Source of the DNA: Hybos culiciformis | Taxonomy: Eukaryota > Arthropoda > Insecta > Diptera > Hybotidae | NCBI GenBank assembly: GCA_964007475.1 | Contig: OZ023274.1 | Span: 78,193,303 to 78,257,302 of the forward strand | Direction: 5' to 3' | DNA length: 64,000 nucleotides | Part shown: in pieces, positions 10,583 to 23,727 of the stretch | Layout: each line of letters begins with the position of its first letter | Numbering within the stretch: position 1 is the stretch's first letter | The notes under the pieces: generated by a model | Database searches by the model: none | Seen by the model: only the letters and a program-made list of their open reading frames with translations | Told to the model about the DNA's origin: nothing | Program-made: the position numbers and the translations under genes

Positions 10583-12435
10583 CATTTAAAAAAATTAAAT
10601 TTCATAAATTTTTTAAATAATTAGGATATTATGAAGAGTATGTATAATAGATGTATGTGTATGATATGATATCATTACTGAAGCTAGTTTAGATATATTA
10701 TTTGCAAAGTTGCTCAATTATATATTGTTGTATGTATATATTGAAAAGAAAAGAAAATTTTTAATTAAGTTATTTTTGAATCTTAAATCTTTTGAATTTC
10801 AAATAATTTTATAGTTTTATTTCTTTTACTAATTTTAGTTTTGTTTAATATTTAAGTTCATATTACACTGAAAAAACAGATAGCTGTGGCAGATAGCTAT
10901 ATTTTGTGTATATTTTTTGCTACGCACATAGTTCAAACCGAACCAGTGCTATTTTGTTTTTGCAAGCAAAAATAACTAATAAGTTTATTTTTTAATCTGT
11001 TCATATGATTATAGCACATTATTTTAGAAATTCGTATTGTTAAAAAAAACATTTTTTGTTATTTATTTTTCTTATAACTAATTTTTTTTCAGTATACAAA
11101 ATAAATAGTCTAAATAAAAAAAAAATTAACTTAATTTCCAGAAAACTTTAATTAAAATTCCTTTGAGGAAGATTTAATAGAAAACTGTAATTATTTTTGA
11201 AATTGTCATTTTACTTTTAAAAAAAAAATATTTCCTTAATAAATCTGAAAATATTTACTATAAACCAAATTTAATATATATTTTAAATTTTTGCAAAAAA
11301 ATTAACATGTAAAAAATAAGTCAATATCAAGCCGAAACCTTTTCAATCAAACTCACTTCACTTGAAATTGAAAAGAAATATTATGAAAAAGTAACGACTT
11401 TGAAAAATAATTTAAATAGTTTTACAAAATATCTTTTAGTAAAGTCCCATTCATATATTTATTTCTTCTTTTTTTCCCCTCCAAACAAAAATATAAAAAA
11501 TTTCAAATTTACACCACAAGTCAAGTATATTGCAGCACCAAGGATTATAAATGAAAAAAAAAATATCATAAAGAAGAAAAATTGAAATCAAGTCCCATTT
11601 ATGTCATGCAAAAATTGAAAGTACCATACATCATAATTTAGAAAATACTTGTGAAAAATAAAAAATAAATATTTTTTTTTTCTTTTTTTTTATTTTTTTT
11701 TTTTTGCACATTATTGACACTGTCTTCCTGTTTGCATATTATATTATGCTACAAAAGGAAGGAACAACATTGAACATCCGGTGAAACAACTAAAAATTCA
11801 TATTTAAAAAAAAAAAAATTGTTTTTTTATTTTAAAGAATTAAAAAAATAAAAAAAAATAAGTCTGATGTTTTTATAAAATAAAAAATAGATAATATTTT
11901 TTAAACATTATTATTATTTATATTATTTATACTTTATTATAATTTATAAAAGCATAATAAATTCAAGGGAAAATTCTAATATGCACATTTTAAACTTTAA
12001 TTATAGCAATTTATTAATCAAAATTGCTTGATTTTACATATTTTTTTTTTTTTTTAAATAGAACTGATTTATTAGCAAAAAATATGATATTAGAGCTTAC
12101 AAAAGTCTAGCCAAGAAAACATTAATAAAAATATTATGATTGCCATTATTACTGAATTTTTGAAGTTTATACTTCTTTAGGCGCGTTTTATGATATAATT
12201 GAGTAATTCTGTAGGGGGTAAAAATTCATTTTCATTCTACTCCTTCGACATTCGAAATCGAATTCGAACTGACATGGTTTTAGACGTTTCAATACTCAAA
12301 AAAATTAGTGGTCCACTCAATAATCATTTGTCATTTATAAAAACAAAATAATTTGGCGCGACAAATTTAAATTCAAATTATTTTTTAAAAATCTTTCGTT
12401 TACAAATTATTTAAAACTAAATTTTTTTTTCAAAA
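10583..12435. other. Gene-free AT-rich DNA
   Basis: Poly-A/T tracts dominate. A short direct repeat of CAGATAGCT occurs near 10877-10900. No gene, paired exons or element ends were found. Confidence 0.5.
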
Positions 12436-12882
12436 TAGGTAGCTCCGGTGAAATTAATATTACCTGAAAAAAAATTTTTGGGTGGGGAGCTACGGTTAGG
12501 TCGTGCCGGAGCAAAATATACGAAAAATTTTTTTTTTTTAATTAGGTAGCTCCGGTGAAATTAAGATTACCTGAAAAAAAACTTTTGGGTGGGGAGCTAC
12601 AATTAGGTCGTGTCGGAGCAAAATATACGAAATTTTTTTTTATTTTGCCGGAGCAAAATATAGAATTTTTTTTTTTTTTTAAATAGGAAGCTCCCTCCGG
12701 TGAAATTAAGATTACCAGTCGAAAAATTTTTGGGCAGGAAGGTACGGTTAGGTCGTGCCGGCACAAAATACACAAAAATTTTTTTTTCCAAAATAGGTAG
12801 CTTCGGTGAAATTAATATTACCTGAAAAAAAATTTTTGGGTAGGAAGCTACGGTTAGGTCGTGCCGGAGCAAAATATACAAA
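12436..12882. repeat. Tandem array of four ~107-141-bp units
   Basis: Four successive units each start with TAGGTAGCTCCGGTGAAATT or a close variant (repeat anchors at about 12439, 12546, 12687 and 12797). Each runs through an oligo-A/T stretch to GGGGAGCTACGGTTAGGTCG and ends GCCGGAGCAAAATATA. Within a unit GTAGCTCC and GGAGCTAC form an 8-bp inverted pair, so each repeat can fold. The second unit is longer because it carries an extra partial copy of its own end. The repeats are GC-rich against the surroundings. Overlapping minus-strand open frames here are by-products of the repeat, not a gene. Confidence 0.9.
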
Positions 12883-12889
12883 AAAAAAC

Positions 12890-13009
12890 ACACGAAGCAG
12901 TCATAGAACATTTTGTACTGAGCAGCCCATCATTTGTAGCCACTGTTATTTCATAGTTTAAATCTTTTAAGTATAAACTTCTGTCGGCAGTTCTATGACT
13001 GCTTCGTGT
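12890..13009. repeat. 19-bp perfect inverted repeat beside the tandem array
   Basis: ACACGAAGCAGTCATAGAA at 12890-12908 is repeated exactly in reverse complement at 12991-13009, leaving an 82-bp loop. It abuts the tandem array and may be part of the same mobile unit. No target duplication was identified, so the boundaries of that unit are unknown. Confidence 0.85.
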
Positions 13010-13012
13010 ATT

Positions 13013-16000
13013 TTTTATTTTTTAATGGTTTGCTTTTACTTATTCAACACAACTTGTTAATTCTTTTTTTTTTTCTAAAATCTACGAAACAAATATGAAT
13101 TTTCGAAATAAAGTGGTTCACCTAATGACTAGAAACTCAAATTATGAAGTAAAATGTTGAATTTCCATCCGCAACACTTTTGCTCTCTAACAAACTTAAT
13201 ATCTCTAAATGACATTACCATTTCCATTCCTGAAAGTTTTTTTTCTTATAAGGAGTTAACTCTAAACATTATTATTACTGTTCTGCTAAAAATGGAACAA
13301 CATTTTGCCTTTTAAAAAATTTTTATCTGTCTTACTTTTTATGTACATTTATACATATACAAAGAAAAAAAAAGTTACAAATTTTTCTTTAAAAATCATA
13401 AAGCAAAAATAAAATTTTAAATTTATAACATTAAAATTACTTTTATGTGTATTTATATTCATTTTCAGTGAAAATAAAAGAAAAACATAATATATAAACA
13501 AAACAAAAATAAAAAAAAAATAAATAAAAATTCGGAAATAGAACAGTTAAAGGAAACCAATTCAGGAAGTTCAGAAACAGAACAGAAAAAAAAATATTAA
13601 TGTATATATATATATATATCTATATTATATTTATATAAACGTTTTTAAATAAAAACTTTTTAAATTTATCTTTGAACTGCTTTCCTTTCAGCACATCTGT
13701 AAATTTTCATTCAAAGAAAGAGTGGAAATTTTCTTAAAAAGTATACGAGTTATTTATTTTAAATAATAATACGAAAAATATTTTAAAAACTCATATATGG
13801 TATCGCGAGAAATCTGTTAAAAGGATAACAGTCTTTAAATATATTTTCTTTTCCTTTTATTAAATTTTTCAATTTATCTGAAAGAATTACAAACAACAAA
13901 CTTTAGAAATTGAGAAAATAATCTTTGAGTTAAAATTTAGAGGTGACTGCATTTCATTTGACTGTTATAATTACATTTGATTGAAAATATATATTTGACT
14001 GTATTTCTATTAAAGTGAATTTTTGGTAAAAGGGGGATACAGTCATATAGTTAAACAAAAATATGTATAGTCAAGTTTTATTTAAAAACTAAATTTTCAA
14101 AATAAAGATCCAATATTTCGGTTAATGTTAATAATGAAGTGATTGAATTTTGGAAACAACAAACACTGAACAAAATAAAATCTTGTCTTGTTGCTACAGA
14201 AGTAAGCAGTTCTTGTAAATTTATAATTTTACTTACATTCTAAAATTAAACCTATGATAAAACTGTATAGTTATTCCTTTGACGATTCATTATGATTAAT
14301 TATTCAAATTCGTTGTTATCGAACAAATATTTATTTTTGTATGTTATTTTAATACAATTTTTTTGTGCACAGAATAAGGTTTTATATACTTGATTATATG
14401 CATTTTAATGAAATTTTCATGCTCAAAATTAAATCTATGTACTACCACAAAAAAAAAATATATATAACTTACAGAGATTTTAATTCAATATTAATCTTTT
14501 TAGTAAAATTTTTTGACCCTAAAAAAAATACATCATAATATATTGGTTGATGAGAAAAATTTTCATACAACACGTAATTCAAAACAAAAAAAAAAAAACT
14601 ATATATAAAGAGAGAATAAAAAGTTTTTCGTTCCATTGAATGAAAATAAATGAAAATAAAAAAAAAAAATAAAAATTTTCTTTTTCCAAAAATAAAAAAA
14701 AAATTAATGGAATAACAAATTAAAGTTTTAGAAAGTTTTTTAAGCTTGAAACTCCTTCAAACCAATTTAATGATGTTTATAAAATTTGAAATTTTTTGAA
14801 TTGATCCTTCAAAACATCATCATCGTATGTACACATTATTAAAAAAACATATATATAGTCGTCATACATACATATAGTGTTACATGGAAAATTTCAGAAA
14901 AAAAAAATTATCTTATTTCAATTTAAGTGCACAATTATTCTCCTTATTTGAAATTCACATACAGAAAACATAATTGCAATTTAGTCGCAAAGTAAAGAAA
15001 TTTGTAGTTAGATAAGAACACACTCTACATAAATATAGAGGGAAGAAAAAAAATTTATATATATTTATACATAATAAAATTTTGAATGAAAAAGTTTTCA
15101 CCAAAAAACATATATATAGAAATTATGTAAAACGTAATATGTAAATACTTAAAATAAGGAAATTTTTACATTAGAATGTTTTTTGTTTCTCTTTTCTGTT
15201 CTTGAATTAGTTTTGTGAACGATTTCAATTTTGAAAAAAATGACGTGATGCTATAATAAGAAAACTTACTTACTTATTATTTTTCTATGAACTGTCCCCT
15301 TTTAAGATTACATCTGTTTAATTGCCTCCATTCCGAGGTGATATTTGAACAGTCGAATCAGAAAATTATTAAAAAGTTGAGTTTTTTATTTACATACATA
15401 CTCAGAATTTCCCAAAAAAAAAATTCACTTGATTGTTATCTTAAAGCTGTTACATAAGAGTTCCAAATTTATACAAAATTACAATTAAAATGGTTTGAGA
15501 AATATATCTTCAGAATCTTACATCATTGTAATTATTTATTTACTAAATAACTAACGTACATGGTTATGAAATTTTTTATCATTATTCATATATAAAATAA
15601 TACTTTATTAAATCGTTTGAAGTACCTACATATATTGTGAACAAGTTTTATAAAATTAAAAACATGAAATTATTTTTAAAAAAATTCACAATCTTTTCAT
15701 ATATAAAACAAATTAAATTTTAAATAATATATACACAGTCTTCATCTTAATTTAGTTCATTACATTATGACTGGAAAAACAATTGTGAAGCTTTCAAAAT
15801 TAAGATAATGCATACAATTATATAATCTTGTGAATCTTATGATGTTGTTACAGAAACAAATTAATTTAGAAAACATTTAAGTTTTGAAATTGTTGTTTCA
15901 TTTTATTTTTAACTAATGTTCTGATGATAGTTATTTTTTTATGTAATATAATAAACTACAATCGTATGTACCAGAATTCTAACCTTCGCATGATAGAATC

Positions 16001-17760
16001 TTATGAGGAACTGAAATTGCAATTTTTTTGTAACATAAAAAAGAAATTAAAATCTTGTGTCTTTGAGTTTTGAGATTCTAGCAATATTTCGGTTTCTGTT
16101 CAAATTTTCATATAGAGGTATATCCATACAGTAGCTTGGAATCCCGGACTTAAAGCTAATGTGTAGGAATTTCGATCACAATTCAATCAATTTTCATAAC
16201 ATTTGTTATCTAAGCCGCAAAAACTCATTTCAATTTCTCTGTAATTGTTATAGAAAAAGGGACTGAAAGAGTTGTTTTTGTTTGTTCTTCATATTTTTTA
16301 ATACATATCAGGGATTTGTGGATTAAAACCAACCATTTATTGCAAATACTAATATATTATCAATCACGTTCTATATTTTATTATTTATAGGTTACCGAAT
16401 GAAGTTAGTATACGAGTTAGTATATGAGGTTGATGCTATTGTTAAAGATAAAAGAATATATTATTCTTGTATCTTTTTTTAACTTAAAAACAACATAATT
16501 TTTTAGAACAAACTCACAAACATTTGAATTTTATTTATTATTTTGTTTTTGTGTCTTGTACTGATAAAGTAATTGTATTTTCACAGTAGTAATTTTTAAT
16601 TTCTGCACTGAAAATTTTAAATGTGCAATATATTTTTCTTCACTTAAATCCATTATCCTTATAACTTGTTGAGGGATCACAATTAAATCCCTAAGCAGAA
16701 AAAGAAATAAACATGAAATCGTATAAGAACAAAATGTGTATTGATTTTTAATAAATTTGTTATCGTTATATGGAGCCGAAACTCGTTATTTAAGACGAGT
16801 TTAATTTTATGGAATACATAATTAATTAATTTTTGCTGTGCTTTTTCCACATGTGTATAATTCTGTTTATCTCATTCTAACCAATGGAATTTGTGGACTT
16901 AATAAGATTCGACAATGACGACGTCTTGTAGGAGTAGAATACGTAACATTTCTAACAAAGCTATGGAAGAAGGAAGCTTTAAAAAGAAAACGAAACGAGA
17001 AAATAGTAAATTAATTTTTTTACACATTTGTTCTGGGGCGGAAAATTTCCGACTTACATGGAAGTGTATTAAATAAATTTTTAATTTTTTCAGTACAAAT
17101 CTCAAATTTAAAATACAAACAAGCATTATTTAAGCATAAAAAACTCAAACAAGTATGTCTACACAAAAGATAACTATTAACTATTATATTTTTTGTGTTT
17201 ATTTTATAAGATTTAATTATAAAAGAAGTAAAAGACTTTCAAATACACAACAAAATTAAAAAAAAAAAAAAAAGAAGCAAATAGAGAGTAAACAAAAAGG
17301 GCACTACAGGACAAAAAGGTCATAAACTTTTATATTTATATCTTTAAAAGTTCTGTTTCAATTAAAAATCGCTTATAGCTACAAATGAAAATTGCGTACA
17401 TAATTGCATAATTTTAAAGTAAAATATAAAAAGAAATTTTAATTTTAAGAGTATACTAGTTATTTGTATAATTTTTTCACTGAACAATTTGTTTATAGGG
17501 AAAAATTGAAATATTTTTCTTTTAAAACATGCTTTAACTTAAAAACCGTATTTTTAAATTATGTTCTTAAAAAATGTTGAAGAATTCTCTGAGTGCAATA
17601 CAGGATCTAAGAGATGTGGCAAAGACACCTCTATTATTCTTTATAATAACATTTATGTATTTTACATTATATGATTTCTGTGTGCTTAAACGGTGGTATT
17701 AAAATTATAAAATTATAACTAGTCTGTACTAATAATTTTTTCAATTAGAAAAAATATTGA
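13013..17760. other. Gene-free AT-rich DNA upstream of the 3' end of the secreted-protein gene
   Basis: The sequence is A/T-rich throughout with short TA runs (for example 13601-13618). A few patches around 15300-15360 and 16130-16170 are less AT-rich but do not form spliced open frames. A 75-codon minus-strand frame at 16899-17126 has no recognisable domain or exon boundary and is probably fortuitous. Confidence 0.5.
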
Positions 17761-17763
17761 AAA

Positions 17764-17769
17764 TTTATT
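17764..17769 (-). promoter_or_regulatory. Polyadenylation signal of the secreted-protein gene
   Basis: AATAAA on the minus strand lies 20 nt downstream of the TAA stop. This implies a very short 3' untranslated region. The motif is common by chance in such AT-rich DNA, but position and strand fit. Confidence 0.55.
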
Positions 17770-17788
17770 TTAAATTTTATCATACAAT

Positions 17789-18690
17789 TTATAAATAATA
17801 AAATCTATTTTCTGCGATGCATTTTTGAATAAGACGCACTATATCATTCAATTGTTCGGTAGGCTTTTCTTGCGCTGACTGAATGCATGTTTGAGTATTT
17901 TCAACAATTTCTGGCAAACGTTCTTGTGCAGCATCAATAATTGTTATGGCTTTTTCATAACCTGCCTTAACTTTATCACGAATTGGGAAAATTTGACCAA
18001 CAACGCAACCGAATGCACCTTCACCTTTTAAACAGTTAGCAATTGAAGCATAGGCATCTTGTGCCAATTTAATCATTTCATTTACAGCTTCTTGCATTTC
18101 TTGTTGTACTTCTTGAGCTTGCTCTAAACCATTTTTACGGCATACATCAACTTCAGCTTGCATGGCGTTCATTATTTCTTGCATTTTTTCTTGGTACGGT
18201 TCTGAGCATTTTTTAGCAACTGCTCCAGCCTTAGCAAGGTCCGCAATTACTTTTGCAATATTCTTTACTTTTTCCATTGCTTTATCCATAGCTTCACCTA
18301 GAGCTCCGGTGATTTTATCGCCAACTTCTTTAGCTTTTTCAACAACTTTATTAATAGCATTATTTACAGCTTGTGTGATCTTTTGGATAATGTCGGTAAG
18401 AGCGTTAAATTCCACAATATTGGATCCATCGGCAGGAACTGATTCGAATCCTTGTGCCTAAAGCGAAAATAGATTTCTTGTCATTATTATTTTATTTTAT
18501 ATTTCAACAGAAAATAATGAAGGCTACAATTTAATATTAAAAAAATTTAGATTTTTTTTTTTCATAAAATAACAACCACTATAATGTGGAATGCTCTTTT
18601 GGCAATTTGCTCTCCAAAATAATGTTGTAAATTACTCTTACTTACCATTATAGCACAAAATCCGAGAAGAATAACCAAAGAAAATTTCAT
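17789..18690 (-). CDS. Small secreted, cysteine-containing helical protein, two exons
   Basis: Exon 1 (18646-18690) encodes MKFSLVILLGFCAIM and ends at a strong donor, ATG|GTAAGT. Exon 2 (17789-18457) follows the acceptor TTTCGCTTTAG and joins in phase 0, giving 237 residues and a TAA stop. Residues 1-18 form a signal peptide with likely cleavage after A-Q-G. The mature part is almost all Lys/Glu/Ala-rich amphipathic helix, for example residues 35-95. Six cysteines lie at about 99, 121, 157, 166, 206 and 228, an even number that could form three disulphides. No enzyme motif or transmembrane segment follows the signal. Codon and base use is clearly more GC-rich than the flanks, as expected for real coding DNA. 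The protein resembles the many lineage-specific secreted insect proteins of hemolymph, gut or saliva, but I do not recognise a defined family; a link to TsetseEP-type proteins is possible but unproven. The gene stands alone, with no neighbour within about 17 kb on the left or 20 kb on the right. Confidence 0.87.
18458..18645 (-). other. Intron of the secreted-protein gene
   Basis: A 188-nt GT-AG intron in phase 0 separates the signal-peptide exon from the mature-protein exon. This arrangement is common in small insect secreted-protein genes. Confidence 0.85.
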
Positions 18691-18754
18691 TATTACGTGC
18701 AGTTTGATTAGAATAAAATTCAATAAACTAAATTTTTTTAGTTTTAATATTCGC

Positions 18755-18762
18755 CTTTTATA
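18755..18762 (-). promoter_or_regulatory. TATA box of the secreted-protein gene
   Basis: TATAAAAG on the minus strand lies about 65 nt upstream of the ATG. Transcription would start about 30 nt further on, near 18730, leaving a 5' untranslated region of about 40 nt. A canonical TATA box fits a tissue-specific, highly expressed gene. Confidence 0.7.
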
Positions 18763-18799
18763 GTATTCTTAAGTTTTACTATCTTGTTCACACTTGAAA

Positions 18800-21599
18800 A
18801 TCTTAAGCTTTTTTATTGGTGTAATTAAATAGAACTTACGAACTTTTAATCTATCTATAAAAGGTTGATATAAATTTTATTGATTTGTATAGTTTAATTG
18901 CCGTATTTTTATTCAACTATCAATTTACCAAAACTATCAAATATTGTCAACTCTCAAAAACTTTTGTTTTATTTGTGTAATTTTAATTTGACTGTGGAAG
19001 TAGCATTTTTATAAAACAACAGATATAATCTATAAACCAAAATTTTTAAGCCGAACGCTTGAAGCTAATTTTCTCGTTGAAACGCATTTTCAAGTTAGCC
19101 AAAAATAAAAGTTTAAACCTTCGTATCTTCCAGCATGTACATTAAAATATTAAAAATTAAGATAATTAAAGATCTTAACAATAGTTACAAAGATAATAAT
19201 AAAAAATTAATTTTATATTATATATAAAAAATTAAAGTGTCAATATTCTAATAGTTACCTTATAAAGTTATATTTTTGCTTTAACAAGTAAAATATATTC
19301 ACTTATCAGTTATTTATCATTTTTTAATCACATTGGATATTAAATTTTGCTAAAGGTAATACAAAAAATTATTTCCCAACTGAATCAAAAGTTCTTATAA
19401 AAAAATGTAATCAATTAAGACTTTTAATAACTTTATATTATTAAATTAGTATTAATTAATTTTGTGTAAACGATATTACAATATTTAAAAATTTGCAAAA
19501 TCTTAAAGAAAATTTTCAATACAATAGACATTCAGTTGTAGATACTTAATGTAATCTGTAAATTACTTAAGGCAATAATCCACAGTCTTACACAAAAATT
19601 ATTTTCACTTTTAATTAATTAATTTGATCGAATAAATTAACAATTTAAACATAATACAAACATTTTAGATCACAATGAAAATTGTCAGTAAGAAATAAAG
19701 AATAACTTCCACAAACAACGTAACAACAACTTTTGTACATAACTTTAAAAATTTTGACTAATACAAAATTTAACTAAATATTTGAAGAAATCAACGAAAA
19801 AATTTCATTTTTTATGCCTAATTTTTTTAACCCAAAGTTTTTTTTCCTTTAGATTCCGCTTGAGTGATAATTGTCATAAGAACTTAGTGAAATGCAAAAA
19901 AAAAAAAAATTATCCTTTTGGAATTTTGTATTAAAATCTGAAAAAGAAGTGTTGGTTTAAAAAGTTATCCTTTATAAAGTTAAAAAAAATTTGACTTAAT
20001 AAATTACATATTTTTATTAACATTTTTTTAACATTATTATTTTTTTTTTATATAAAATAAATTTGTTAAAGTAATTTCATATATTAAGCTAAGAACAAAA
20101 ATTTAATTCAAAAATGTCCAATTTTATATTTTGATATGGGTTTAATATGAATTTAAATATACAAAATAAAAATTATATTTATAATTTGCCTGTAATTTTT
20201 ATTAAAATTATAACAATTTACTTACTTATTTTAGTTTTTGTTTATGCTTCATAATTTTAGGTTTATTTTTATTTGTCCTTTTTTTTCAGCAAACTATTCT
20301 CAGTTTTGAGCTTAAAAATAGTAAAATTATAATAAAGAAAATTTTTAGTAAAAATAATGATATTAAATGAATTTTTTAATAATTGCAAACGCTAAATTAA
20401 ATTTTTCTAAAAATATATATAGAAATAACTTGAATTGTATATACATAATAGAATTAAGTGTCCCACTTACCAAACAGAACCAATTTTATTTTTTTATAAT
20501 GAATTTATTTACCATATTATTGATTTGTTAATTTTAATATAAATTTATAATTTAACCGCAAATAAATAAATTTATAGTTTGAAAATTTTGTTTATAATTT
20601 CACAAAAAAATTATTTATATTTATAAATTTATAAATACTAAATACATATAAATTCCATACAACACTATTACACGAATTTTTTAACTTTTTTGTGTTTTTT
20701 TTAATGTTCTACTATATTGGGTTAATATTTTTTTTTTCGTTTTCAATTGTTGAGTAACTATAATAATGTTCCCCGTATATATATATAGTGTCCCTAGCTC
20801 TTTAGCATCGATTTTATTATATTATCGTGTTTATAAAATAACCTAAATTCAACAAAGGTATATCTCTCAAAAACAGATGAAGTGTAACACTTTTTTAAAT
20901 CAGTTTACTATAAATAATAAAACCAACCAAACCATGTTGGCAACCCTTTCGATAAAATAACATTTTAATTAAAATAAATGAAAATGGTGTAATTAAACAA
21001 AATTGCTACATCAGGTCAAAATTAGTTACAATTAAAATGAAAAATCATTTTTGAAAATTCTGGAAATCTCTCTACAAACACACACACACAAGATAAAAAT
21101 AAATTTCACATATATGAGGTAAACAACATTGGATGACAGTTTTACTAATTGAATAAAATTTATTTAATTATTATTTCATTTCTTTCTTTTTCCTATACTT
21201 GATGGTAGAATATTTAATTCAGAGAAGTTTTCCTATAAATTTTCTACTATAAGTACCTGCAGGTAAAAATTTAAAGTAATATGTAGTATGTTACAAATTA
21301 TAATTTTTATACATATTGTATCCGGATGTTTTCCTTACTATGGTGATGTCTAAATGTAAAAAATAATTTAATTTCTGAAGATGCAGCAAACCATGGGCTG
21401 TGAAATATTAAGAGATTTGAGCTTAAATAAAATTTAATTATCTTACAAAATATAGTTTGGTTTTATTTATTGGAAATCCCTAAAATAAGAAATCAATACA
21501 AAATAACATATTGTACAAATTTATATAAGCAGATATGCACTTGTTACTGATGATATTATTCTGATCAAAACTCTTGAATTCTTACCACTGAACACCATT
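18800..21599. other. Gene-free AT-rich DNA
   Basis: Only A/T tracts and a short CA microsatellite (about 21078-21090) are visible. No paired exon or RNA gene was recognised. Confidence 0.5.
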
Positions 21600-21709
21600 T
21601 TAATCTGTCCTTTGAGGAGGTCTGTGGAAAATATTTGTCTTATACCATAAGCAGTTTGAATAAGGTGGTCCTCCTCTTGATTTTGCATAAGCTATACTGT
21701 TAACAGAAC
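21600..21709 (-). other. Exon-like island, possible C-terminal exon of an unknown gene
   Basis: This minus-strand stretch is markedly less AT-rich than its surroundings. It is open for 36 codons to a TAA at 21600-21602 and reads SIAYAKSRGGPPYSNCLWYK followed by TNIFHRPPQRTD. Two possible acceptors lie at its upstream edge (TTTCCTAG before 21709 and GTTAACAG before 21696). A possible upstream exon at 26995-27029 would join in phase to the second acceptor, giving a product of about 44 residues. No family was recognised and neither exon has independent support. It may equally be a relic. Confidence 0.25.
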
Positions 21710-23689
21710 CTAGGAAAGACTATATTTGATAGAAAAAGAATCAAGATAAATTACGTGATATAATTATTAATTTTGTAAATATAAAAAGTCAAAATTTAAT
21801 TTTTTTTAAATATCTACACATACTATACTGCATGTAAATATATATTCTCCGCATTTAATGAAAAAGGACATAATAAAATAATTTCAAATATGTATATTTT
21901 TGATTATCTAATCTAAAGAAAAAAAAAATGGAATACATGATATGCGTATAACATAACACATTATTTTTCTTGATTAAAATTAATTGAATTCATTAAAATA
22001 AATTCTTTCTAACAATGAAAAATTAAGATAAAAAAAAAATCTTAAATTATGTATGCAAAGTCAATCTAAAATAAAATTAATAAACACCATATGCATGAAA
22101 ATTAGGATAAATTTCTTACAGACTTTTCCTTTATTTGTTTTTTTTAATTAATATGAATTAAATAACCATACAAAAAACATATATTTACACATTATCTATT
22201 ATGTACATATATATAGAAATGTGTATTATTTATGCAAATTCAATTTGTATTATAGTTATGTGAATTTAAAATACTGTGGAAATAATTGTTTTTAAAGGAC
22301 ATTAAAGGATATAAGGTATAAGATCAAATAATTATGTTCAACATATATTTATATGTTCATAAATTCATGCATAATATAAAATTAAGGCAAAATTATGTAC
22401 AAGAACCAAGCTATATAGTCCAATGCTTGCATATTGCACAAAATCTAAAATTTACCATACATAATTTATTTTCACCAGCAAGCACTTGCCTAAAATAATC
22501 AAAATTATAAAACTATTTTGAGATGTATAATAATTGAAAACTTATTTTAATTGTTACATCCAAACCATCATATCTATATATTTTATTCAACTACATTTAT
22601 ATATAATTATTGATTAAATTTAGAGAAAATAATGAAATACTTGAACTGTGAACAAGTATTGCAAGTAATAGAACAATCCGGTGGTAAATTTTTCGCCTTA
22701 CAAAATAATGAAAATTCTAATACTTATGCCGTCACTTTATGAACTTACAGATAAATTATTACACATTGTCATTCTTCCATATCAAAAATAAAATATTGAA
22801 GAAATCGAAATACATTGAATGAATGGAAATGGGATCGAAACAATAATTTCACAAACTTAGGAAAACACTTTTTCAATACAGTTTTGTTTGACAGGATAAC
22901 GCAAAACAATATCAAAATATTTTAATCATTCTAATAATTTATAAATTTCTTATGTATATCAAAATCTATACATTGTTGAAAAGAAAATTCTAAATTTTCT
23001 ACATATTAAGGATATTGTGTTTGGCATACATGTTAGTTAAAATCTTCAATCAAATAATTAATAACGCGTAGAATATAATCAATTTTATTATTATTTAATG
23101 GTGCGAAATGCATATTGAATGCATAAACCAGATTGAAATATGAACATATAAAAAGTTTATAAAAAAATTATAAATTTAACAAATCCTTTTCAATTTATAT
23201 TTTGAAAATTCATTAAAGTAATGATAAACTTTTTGAAAACAACTTGAAAAAAGTTTTTTTTTTTTTTTTTTTTTTTTTTCAAAATTACATGAAAAATATT
23301 TGCACAATTTTCCGCAATTTTGCCAATTTAACAATAGTATTTAAATGAACCAAATAACAAATAAATAAATTTATGCAACTAATAAATCAATTTTAATATA
23401 AAATACGTTGTTGCGCCACATGATGCATAAAGTTTGCTTTTCAAAATCATATGTGAAAAGGTGCAATTTATGTTTTTTAAGTACTTCATGTTGCTTAAAT
23501 TGCATACATTATTATTCTTCTTGTTTTTGATCTTATGTTAGAAATATTTTAAATTTTGATCAGTTTTTTGCAATTACCAATTGGCCAAAATTTTTGGTGT
23601 ATTTTTGAAACCAAGAAATTAATTTTTTCTGGCTTGTATACATATTTTTAATTTCAATTCTCTTGCCTATTATTGTTAGAATAAAAAAG

Positions 23690-23727
23690 CCCTTATTCTT
23701 CGGAAATACCCTTATTCTTCGGAAATA
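23690..23727. repeat. 19-bp perfect tandem duplication
   Basis: CCCTTATTCTTCGGAAATA is present twice in direct succession at 23690-23708 and 23709-23727. The identity indicates a recent local duplication. Confidence 0.9.

Noticed and set aside
12542..12911. Two overlapping minus-strand open frames of 77 and 102 codons
   Set aside because: They run through the tandem array, and their repeated HDLTV...NLNFTG segments are translations of the repeat unit.
16899..17126. 75-codon minus-strand open frame
   Set aside because: No recognisable motif, start context or exon boundary. The hydrophobic and Lys-rich content fits chance in AT-rich DNA.
18162..18461. 99-codon open frame on the plus strand
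   Set aside because: It is the antisense of the secreted-protein exon. The minus strand has the signal peptide, splice sites, TATA box and stop context.
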